Origin: Desulfobacteria bacterium
GTDB lineage: Bacteria > Desulfobacterota > Desulfobacteria > Desulfobacterales > C00003060
Length of the DNA: 6,753 bases
Direction of reading: 5' to 3'
NCBI GenBank assembly: GCA_030145035.1
Contig: JAQYWL010000421.1
Location: 1 to 6,753, forward strand
The translations under genes and the position numbers were made by a program. A model generated the notes under the pieces. It saw nothing but the letters and a program-made list of their open reading frames with translations. It searched no databases and had not been told where the DNA came from. Shown here piece after piece: positions 1 through 4,847 of the stretch. Numbering within the stretch: the first letter of the stretch is position 1; each line of letters opens with the position of its first letter.

Positions 1-15
1 AACTAATTTTGTCAT
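1..15 (-). CDS. Start of an unidentified gene, running off the left edge
   Basis: Only five codons are visible (M-T-K-L-V), so no function can be given. The start is chosen because the ATG (complement of 13-15) is preceded by a strong Shine-Dalgarno sequence, GGAGGG (complement of 19-24), three bases before it. A sigma70-like promoter can be drawn upstream. One complication is that the same frame stays open back to a stop at 151-153. That extension translates to a hydrophobic, membrane-segment-like stretch of about 20 residues (roughly 106 down to 49). It has no ATG or GTG start, only a TTG at 73-75 with no clear Shine-Dalgarno. The real gene could therefore begin further upstream, or the upstream part could be decayed coding sequence. 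The hydrophobicity may simply reflect AT-rich DNA. Confidence 0.45.
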
Positions 16-18
16 GAG

Positions 19-24
19 CCCTCC
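19..24 (-). promoter_or_regulatory. Strong ribosome binding site for the left-edge gene
   Basis: On the minus strand this reads GGAGGG followed by CTC and then ATG. It is the clearest Shine-Dalgarno in the window and the main reason for calling a gene start at position 15. Confidence 0.5.
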
Positions 25-32
25 GTAGCTGA

Positions 33-63
33 TTACAAAAATCGTTGCGCGATTTTGTATAAT
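33..63 (+). promoter_or_regulatory. Possible rightward promoter with consensus -10 box
   Basis: A perfect TATAAT (58-63) on the plus strand is preceded at a long 19-bp spacing by TTACAA (33-38). No plus-strand gene follows. A rightward terminator-like hairpin near 334-390 would end a transcript of roughly 320 bases. Weak evidence; the spacing is not optimal. Confidence 0.2.
38..56. repeat. Perfect 7-bp inverted repeat in the possible 5' leader of the left-edge gene
   Basis: AAAATCG (38-44) and CGATTTT (50-56) are perfect inverted repeats around a 5-base centre, with further near-matches outside them (ACA on the left, TGT on the right). On the minus strand the arm is followed by a short T-run. 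It lies between the proposed minus-strand promoter and the ribosome binding site. It could be an operator, an mRNA leader hairpin or a weak AT-rich terminator; the sequence does not decide. Confidence 0.4.
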
Positions 64-73
64 GATATAGAGC

Positions 74-101
74 AATATAACATAGATTGCGAAGATTACA
101 A
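74..101 (-). promoter_or_regulatory. Possible sigma70-type promoter for the left-edge gene
   Basis: On the minus strand there is TTGTAA (complement of 96-101) as a -35 element, a 16-bp spacer, and TATATT (complement of 74-79) as a -10 element. These match the E. coli consensus at 4 of 6 and 5 of 6 positions. Transcription would start near 66, giving a leader of about 50 bases that carries the inverted repeat and the Shine-Dalgarno. AT-rich DNA produces such matches by chance, so this is a suggestion only. Confidence 0.3.
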
Positions 102-333
102 TCCCAGAGCTTATAAAAGGGGTGTTTTTTCCGTGGAGGGGACTTAAAGATTAAATGTTTTGTTGCGGTTTGGCTTAGGACAGGGCACTTTGACCCCATG
201 AAGGTTGGTATCTTTGCCAGGCCAGGGGGCTAGAAAAAGGCCGGTTTAAGTTTGCCATTGACCAATTGCCGCAATCTTGATACACGATAATGCGGGTAAG
301 GAGTGCCGACCACGGTTTTCCTTGCTCGAAGAG

Positions 334-390
334 CCTCCGCTGGACACGCAAGATTGGGCTTCTTCCGGTTCGGCGGGGGTTTTCTTCTTC
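334..390 (+). terminator. Terminator-like hairpin pointing right
   Basis: CCTCCGCT (334-341) can pair along its length with GGCGGGGG (372-379), using two G-T wobble pairs. The loop is 30 bases. The right arm is followed by TTTTCTTCTTC (380-390), as in an intrinsic terminator read on the plus strand. Read on the minus strand, no T-run follows, so it does not look like the end of the cytochrome operon. There is no plus-strand gene to the left within view. The large loop and wobbles lower confidence. Confidence 0.3.
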
Positions 391-413
391 ATTAAAGGGT
401 TTTGAAACAGCTT

Positions 414-1316
414 CTACTCAAAAATGCTGATACGGCAGTTGCCTGTATCGACAATAAAGATTCTACCGGCCTTGTTTACATAGATATAGGAGGGATAATG
501 GAGGCGCCCTTCTCTCCAACCTAATTGTGAAAACTCCAGCAGAAACTCACCTCTTTTATTGAAAGCCAGGACCTTATGCTTGTGTTTATCGACCACATAG
601 ATCAACCCTTTTCGGTCTACGGCGAGACCGATGGGGAATTTGAATTTCCCGATCTCTTTGCCCTTTTTTCCGAATGATAGGAGGGGATTTCCCTGGCTGT
701 CGAAAACGCGAATAGATCCGTCTATTGTATTTAAGGCATAAATATTACCATCTAAGCCTATCTTCACATCGCTGAGGCCTTTGCCGTTTTTGACAAGGAC
801 TTGCCTGTCAAACCGCAGATCTGCATCAAAGACAAGAATCCTCTGGTTGGCTTTATCAACGATATATAGATTATCTGCCGAATCTACGGCTATACTGCCG
901 GGATAAATACTGTTGGCTTCGGCAACGGCAGAAAAATCGATCGGCTTAACAGACCTTTGTCCAATATCAATAAAGAGGACACACCGTTTTGTTGGCTCAG
1001 CTACAAGGAACTGCCCTTTACTGTTTCTTACCAGGGAGGTTGGGGCCTCCAATGCCCCGCCAGCATTGAATTCAGATACAAAGTTCAAGTCATGATCAAA
1101 GGCGAGTATCCGTTTGTTTGTGGTATCGGTTACATATAATCTGTTCCTGTTTTCATCAAAGAAGATACCGCCTAGCAGGCCCAAACGGCCTGTTTCCGTG
1201 TCTCTAACAATCGATGTAAGGTGTTTAATCCTCTCTTTTCCCGCGCAAAGCGCTGTTGCCGGTACGATCAGCAAGAAGATCAAAAACGGAACAACAAAAT
1301 TGATTTTTCTAAACAT
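414..1316 (-). CDS. Exported NHL-repeat six-bladed beta-propeller protein
   Basis: A 300-aa protein with an N-terminal signal peptide (start MFRKINF, hydrophobic core, likely cleavage at LCA|GK) followed almost wholly by NHL-type repeats. Six repeats can be read, each with a V/I-D-x-x-x-x-[LI]-[YF]-[IV]-x-D core and an R-[IV]-x-x-F-[DN] end. Examples are LYVTDTTNKRILAFD and LYIVDKANQRILVFD. Six repeats make one closed propeller, and the protein stops at the end of the last blade. NHL propellers act as binding scaffolds and no catalytic motif is visible. The start at 1316 is preferred over the longer frame from 1346: it has AGGG five bases upstream and gives a clean signal peptide, while the upstream ATG lies inside a 7-bp repeat array and adds a polar 10-residue leader. 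NHL proteins often sit beside multiheme cytochrome genes in Geobacter-type genomes, so a role in assembling or docking the cytochromes is plausible but inferred. Confidence 0.93.
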   Translation of the reverse strand: MFRKINFVVPFLIFLLIVPATALCAGKERIKHLTSIVRDTETGRLGLLGGIFFDENRNRLYVTDTTNKRILAFDHDLNFVSEFNAGGALEAPTSLVRNSKGQFLVAEPTKRCVLFIDIGQRSVKPIDFSAVAEANSIYPGSIAVDSADNLYIVDKANQRILVFDADLRFDRQVLVKNGKGLSDVKIGLDGNIYALNTIDGSIRVFDSQGNPLLSFGKKGKEIGKFKFPIGLAVDRKGLIYVVDKHKHKVLAFNKRGEFLLEFSQLGWREGRLHYPSYIYVNKAGRIFIVDTGNCRISIFE

Positions 1317-1328
1317 AATAACCCTGGA

Positions 1329-1349
1329 ACATTTATCAGTTATCATTGG
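1329..1349 (-). repeat. 7-bp tandem array in the leader of the NHL gene
   Basis: On the minus strand three consecutive heptads read CCAATGA, TAACTGA, TAAATGT. They share the YNAWTGA pattern seen in the other gaps but lie on the opposite strand. The ATG of the discarded longer NHL start falls inside it. Confidence 0.5.
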
Positions 1350-1402
1350 CCATGTGTAAATGGACCGTGATTGTTTTGAGCCGCGTGCCGTAAAGATGCT
1401 TT

Positions 1403-1429
1403 TAGCAATGATAGCAATGATAGCAATAA
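1403..1429 (+). repeat. Three tandem copies of a 9-bp unit
   Basis: TAGCAATGA at 1403-1411 and 1412-1420 is repeated as TAGCAATAA at 1421-1429, with one mismatch. It lies in the 186-base gap (216 bases to the preferred start) between the second cytochrome gene and the NHL gene, where an internal promoter or leader could be. Such repeats can change copy number by slippage. Confidence 0.75.
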
Positions 1430-1459
1430 GTTATTCACGTTGGTATCTATGATTAATGT

Positions 1460-1536
1460 GTATCATGAATGATGAATTGCTTTTGCCAGGTTCTACGTGA
1501 CAGATGCCGAATGCCGAATGATAAATGACAAATTAG
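1460..1536 (+). repeat. Degenerate 7-bp tandem arrays abutting the end of the 16-heme gene
   Basis: The clearest block reads CGAATGC, CGAATGA, TAAATGA, CAAATTA at 1508-1535, with weaker in-phase units back to about 1495. A second short run (GTATCAT, GAATGAT, GAATTGC) lies at 1460-1480. The ATG core recurs every seven bases. The right end of the array overlaps the TAA stop of the second cytochrome gene (complement of 1533-1535). Confidence 0.65.
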
Positions 1537-2807
1537 TACCCCTTATGGCACTGAATACAGAGTTCCTTTTTCCGATCAAATCTCAACGAAAAATCGTGAC
1601 GGCTTCCCATCAGGTTATGACATGTGATACACGTAATCTCCGCCTTGGACCTCGGATCAATGGCATCTTTTCCAATGGGATGAGTGAACGTGGCGTGTCT
1701 TTTATGGCAATCAGCATCAGTGCAGGTGGCGATTTCATCAGCGCCATATAATAGCCTGAAGTTCGACCCGTGGGGACGATGACAGTCGCTGCATTTTCCT
1801 TGCATAACCGAGGGGTGCTTGTTCTTCTTATCTCTTAACCGCTCTTTTGTATCCTCATGACAGGTGGTGCACATCTTTGCTTCTTTTGCCTTTTTCATGT
1901 GGGCTTGGTCTGAGCTGTGCGGGCTGTGGCAGTTTGTGCAAAAAACGCCTTGCCCCACATGGGTATTGACTTTCCTGAAGTCCTCCTCAGTCGATGTGTG
2001 GCAAGCAGTACAGACCGACATCCCTCCACCTTTCACCCCCAGGGGATCTGTTGACCGGGGTGGATTGTGACATTGAGTACATTTCTTCCGGGCAAATGGC
2101 TTATGCGAGCTTTCCTTGATCAAATTGTTATGGTTTGACGCGTGGGGATTATGGCAGGATGTGCATTTCGTATCCTGGATAGGGTAATAACCGTGTGATT
2201 TTTTCGCCTCTTTACTTCTAATTCTTTTTGAATGACACGAAGCGCATGCTTGCGTAAGGCTCCTTTTCAGCATGGCTTCATGATCAGACGTGTGGGGGCT
2301 ATGGCAGGTTAAGCATTTGCCTTTCTTCACAGGGTCATGCTTGTGTTTCTTTGAAAGGATCTCTTTCTCAGCATGGCAGCCAAAACAGAGATCTGCTCTT
2401 TCAGCGACCAGTAGTTTCCGTTTGTTAGATGAATGAGGCTCGTGGCACTTCAGGCACGCCCCTTCGTCAAAAGGGGAGTGACTGTACTTTTTGTCAAATA
2501 CCCCCTTCTTGCCTTCGTGACAGCTCTTGCACAGTTTGCCGATCTGTTCTTTGACCAGATGTTCGTAGTTTGAGGTGTGAGGGTTGTGGCAGCTTGAACA
2601 TTCAAGTTTCTTAAAGGGCACATGGGCGCCTTTGGAGGCCATTTGCTGCTCTAAATCAAGATGGCATTTCAAGCATTTCTCTAAGCTGACCTGCGTACTT
2701 CCGGCACGGGCCTGATTTGCCACCAGCATAGCGCTGATGGCGGCACAGACAAATAGAAAAAAGGCCGAATAAATCTTTTTCGAAATCACAACTATAGTCT
2801 TTTGCAT
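1533..2807 (-). CDS. Exported multiheme cytochrome c, doubled-CXXCH family, 16 heme motifs
   Basis: A 424-aa protein with a Sec signal peptide (basic start, hydrophobic core, cleavage likely at ARA|GS after residue 35). The rest is doubled-CXXCH modules. I count 15 CXXCH motifs, the first at residues 45-49 and the last four residues from the end, plus one CX4CH motif (C362, C367, H368). That is up to 16 covalent hemes in about 389 mature residues, or 24 per heme. Most modules read CxxCH-x-x-H-[AST]-S, about 10-15 residues, then LCxxCH, then HxP. The extra histidines are likely distal ligands, giving mostly bis-histidine hemes. Two modules break the pattern: NPPRS after heme 9 and NLMGS after heme 15. 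There is no lipobox, so it should be soluble in the periplasm or secreted. It follows the 26-heme gene by 89 bases and is probably its electron-transfer partner. The start has no strong Shine-Dalgarno, but the signal peptide supports it. Confidence 0.95.
   Translation of the reverse strand: MQKTIVVISKKIYSAFFLFVCAAISAMLVANQARAGSTQVSLEKCLKCHLDLEQQMASKGAHVPFKKLECSSCHNPHTSNYEHLVKEQIGKLCKSCHEGKKGVFDKKYSHSPFDEGACLKCHEPHSSNKRKLLVAERADLCFGCHAEKEILSKKHKHDPVKKGKCLTCHSPHTSDHEAMLKRSLTQACASCHSKRIRSKEAKKSHGYYPIQDTKCTSCHNPHASNHNNLIKESSHKPFARKKCTQCHNPPRSTDPLGVKGGGMSVCTACHTSTEEDFRKVNTHVGQGVFCTNCHSPHSSDQAHMKKAKEAKMCTTCHEDTKERLRDKKNKHPSVMQGKCSDCHRPHGSNFRLLYGADEIATCTDADCHKRHATFTHPIGKDAIDPRSKAEITCITCHNLMGSRHDFSLRFDRKKELCIQCHKGY
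1704..1724 (-). other. CX4CH heme-binding motif
   Basis: This encodes C-T-D-A-D-C-H at residues 362-368 of the 16-heme cytochrome, where a CXXCH is expected as the second half of a module. CX4CH motifs bind heme in some tetraheme cytochromes c3 of sulfate reducers, so this is a plausible sixteenth heme site and not a loss. Confidence 0.75.
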
Positions 2808-2829
2808 CTTAAGTTTCGAATTAAACTAA

Positions 2830-2844
2830 TCTGCCTCAGGCGGA
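2830..2844. repeat. Small GC-rich inverted repeat between the two cytochrome genes
   Basis: TCTGCC (2830-2835), TCA, GGCGGA (2839-2844) can fold as a 6-bp stem with one mismatch or wobble and a 3-base loop. On the minus strand it lies about 25 bases before the second cytochrome start. No T-run follows, so it is not a standard terminator. It might modulate translation or mRNA processing. Confidence 0.3.
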
Positions 2845-2863
2845 CCAATTCTGAGAGTCTATA

Positions 2864-2906
2864 CCAATATCCAAATGACCAATGACCAATCACCGATCAC
2901 TCATGA
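2864..2906 (+). repeat. Degenerate 7-bp tandem array across the end of the 26-heme gene
   Basis: Units read CCAATAT, CCAAATGA (8 bp), CCAATGA, CCAATCA, CCGATCA, CTCATGA. The array overlaps the last codons and the TGA stop (complement of 2897-2899) of the 26-heme cytochrome and extends into the gap before the next gene. Confidence 0.7.
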
Positions 2907-4846
2907 CATGCTGTACAGTCTCCATCCGCGAATGGGCGGTGCAAGACCTTGTGCAATAAGCCTTTGTTCTCCGAAGTGTGTGATTCGTGACAGCCAATAC
3001 AATCAGACTGCGATATCGTGATCCTGCTGTGGGAATTAGCCATAGCTGAAGCCTCGAGATTATGACAGCTTTCGCACAACCTGGCCCTTTCAGCCGTAAG
3101 CAGGCCTTGGATGTTTGTATAGTGGGGCCCATGGCATTTCAGACAGTCGCCTTCCTTTGCAGGAGTGTGCTTGTGCTTGTCTTTTTCAATATGAACGCCT
3201 AAATCTGTATGACATGACAGGCAGAGGCTCCCCAGGGGTCGGTTCAATTGCCAGCTTATCCTGCTCCCATGGGGATTATGACAAGCCGTGCATTCCCCTG
3301 GTTTGAGCGGGGCGTGGTTGTATCTATTCATTTTTGAAGTGGCTTGAATCCTGGTATGACACCGGTAACAATTCTCTTGCCCTGTTTCGATCAGTTGAAA
3401 ATCATTGTCACTGGCGTGTTCGTTGTGGCATCTCAGGCACTCTCCTTTTTCAAAAGAGGGATGGATAGTTCCACCTTTTACCTCATCCAGCATCCCCTGA
3501 TGGCAGTTAAAGCAGAGTTCCTTTTTTGCCTGAATCAACAGTTTCTTCCTGTCGATTGAATGGGGGCTGTGGCAGACGACACACCTTCCGATCCTTATAG
3601 GGGTATGGACATTCACCCGATCAAAGAGCATTCGTTCTTTCTGGTGGCAAGTGTAACACTGCTCGATCTCAACAAGTTGAAGTTCAAATTTGTTATCCGA
3701 TGCATGGGGGTTGTGGCAGACGACACAGTCTCCTTTCTTAACAGGGTCGTGAATATTTGAATAGGTAAAATCATCTTTTTTGTGACACCGGAAGCATAGC
3801 ATTTTACCGGGGTCTTTTAATTCATGTTCGTTGTTTGATGCATGGGGGTTATGGCAGGCAGTACATTTGTTCTCTTTTATCGGCTTGTGCACGTGCTGCT
3901 TCTTAAACAACTCCTCTGTCTCTTTATGGCACGAATAGCACAGCTTTCCATCAGGCAAAAGGGTCACATATTTGTTATTCGTGGCATGGGGGCTGTGGCA
4001 CGACAGGCAATTGCCTTCTTTGATCGGGGTATGGACATGGGCCTTTGTGAAAGCCGTCTGGTTTTCCGTGTGGCACCCGTAGCAGAGCTTTGCCCCTTTT
4101 TCTTCAACCTTCAAGGGCTCGGCCGATCCCGGATGGTGGTGGCAGGCGCTGCACTCGTTTTTGTCAAGCGGCATATGAATGAATTCGTGCAGCAATTTGG
4201 GATTGGAAGATGAATGTGACGTATGACACGATACGCAGCGGCTCTCTCCTACCTTATAGCCCGCATGCCCTGTGATAAACCCGGATTCTTTAAAATCATG
4301 ACATTTTGCGCATACATTGTTCTTTGTGTCAAACAGGTATTGCTCATAATCAGAGGCATGGGCATCATGACAAACCAAACATCCCTTGGTAGATAAAGGG
4401 GGGTGTGCGGTTTTTCTGGTATAAATATCCTCTTTATGGCAGATAAAACACAGCTCATTCTCCTTACCTTTTAAGAGGTCTTTGTTCATGGACGAATGGG
4501 GATTGTGGCAGCTCACACATTTTTCCTCTTTCACCGGGGCATGGACATGCTTTTTATCAAGCATGGCTTTACTATCCTTGTGACAGGTATAGCAAAGCTC
4601 CTTTTCGCTGACCCTTAAATACACGCCACCGATCAACCCGTGAGGCCTGTGGCAGGATTCACACCTATCCTTGGAAACAGGGGAATGCACGACTCTTGCC
4701 GCTTTAAATTGCTTGGCCTCTTCCTGGTGACAGTCAACACACTTCTTTTTGACAAGCCTGGGGACTCTTTTCTCGCAAGAAGTGGTACCAATAAGGATTA
4801 GTCCGACAAGTAACAGTGAATACGATGCTGCCCTTGCTAGTTTCAT
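2897..4846 (-). CDS. 26-heme lipoprotein cytochrome c, doubled-CXXCH family
   Basis: A 649-aa protein with a lipoprotein-type signal peptide: K and R near the start, a hydrophobic core, then GTTSC with C24 as the likely lipidated residue. Residue 25 is Glu, which under the E. coli +2 rule would not retain it at the inner membrane. The mature part is a string of doubled-CXXCH modules. I count 26 CXXCH motifs, the first at residues 36-40 and the last at 644-648, about 24 residues per heme. The recurring unit is HxP[IV]K-x-x-x-C-x-x-CH-x-x-H-[AST]-[ST], then about 10-17 residues, then CxxCH. The added His supply distal ligands, so most hemes should be bis-histidine. Heme 9 deviates, with HHHPG after the motif. 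The protein ends one residue after heme 26, mid-module. The start codon lies one base after the stop of the PpiC gene, implying translational coupling. Likely role: an outer-membrane-anchored electron conduit (inferred). Confidence 0.95.
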   Translation of the reverse strand: MKLARAASYSLLLVGLILIGTTSCEKRVPRLVKKKCVDCHQEEAKQFKAARVVHSPVSKDRCESCHRPHGLIGGVYLRVSEKELCYTCHKDSKAMLDKKHVHAPVKEEKCVSCHNPHSSMNKDLLKGKENELCFICHKEDIYTRKTAHPPLSTKGCLVCHDAHASDYEQYLFDTKNNVCAKCHDFKESGFITGHAGYKVGESRCVSCHTSHSSSNPKLLHEFIHMPLDKNECSACHHHPGSAEPLKVEEKGAKLCYGCHTENQTAFTKAHVHTPIKEGNCLSCHSPHATNNKYVTLLPDGKLCYSCHKETEELFKKQHVHKPIKENKCTACHNPHASNNEHELKDPGKMLCFRCHKKDDFTYSNIHDPVKKGDCVVCHNPHASDNKFELQLVEIEQCYTCHQKERMLFDRVNVHTPIRIGRCVVCHSPHSIDRKKLLIQAKKELCFNCHQGMLDEVKGGTIHPSFEKGECLRCHNEHASDNDFQLIETGQENCYRCHTRIQATSKMNRYNHAPLKPGECTACHNPHGSRISWQLNRPLGSLCLSCHTDLGVHIEKDKHKHTPAKEGDCLKCHGPHYTNIQGLLTAERARLCESCHNLEASAMANSHSRITISQSDCIGCHESHTSENKGLLHKVLHRPFADGDCTACHE

Positions 4847-4847
4847 A

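Larger units (their letters stand above)
16..413. other. Gene-free stretch downstream of the NHL gene
   Basis: I find no convincing protein gene in these roughly 400 bases on either strand. The longest ATG-started frames in its right half are under 50 codons, overlap each other on both strands and lack Shine-Dalgarno sequences. The stretch holds the regulatory candidates listed separately at its left end, a faint 7-bp-period segment at 255-275, and a more GC-rich block at about 285-380 ending in a rightward terminator-like hairpin. No tRNA, tmRNA, RNase P RNA, SRP RNA or c-di-GMP riboswitch signature was recognised. Confidence 0.6.

Noticed and set aside
265..275. ATTGC-C-GCAAT palindrome as an operator
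   Set aside because: Only 5 bp per arm, with no promoter or gene start nearby; expected by chance.
246..392. 48-codon minus-strand frame downstream of the NHL gene
   Set aside because: No Shine-Dalgarno, low-complexity Ser/Gly/Lys-rich product, no recognised domain, and it overlaps a similar-sized open frame on the plus strand and the hairpin. Not supported as a gene.
281..400. c-di-GMP (GEMM) riboswitch, which is common near cytochrome genes in Geobacter
   Set aside because: Short matches such as ACGCAA occur, but the conserved core and the tetraloop-receptor arrangement are not found on either strand.
1317..1346. Longer N-terminus for the NHL protein starting at 1346
   Set aside because: The ATG lies inside a 7-bp repeat array with no good Shine-Dalgarno, and it adds MITDKCSRVI before a complete signal peptide. 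The ATG at 1316 has AGGG at proper spacing.
1460..1536. CRISPR array or direct-repeat locus
   Set aside because: The units are 7 bp, contiguous and degenerate. There are no 20-40 bp repeats with spacers and no cas genes.
2808..2896. Internal promoter before the second cytochrome gene
   Set aside because: TTGGTC and TATAGA boxes can be picked out, but spacing is 13 or 20 bp and the TTGGTC is simply part of the repeat array.
3842..4213. 123-codon plus-strand frame inside the 26-heme gene
   Set aside because: It is the antisense of heme modules. The repeated GxMGxVAxxA-like pattern simply mirrors the CHNPHAS codons.
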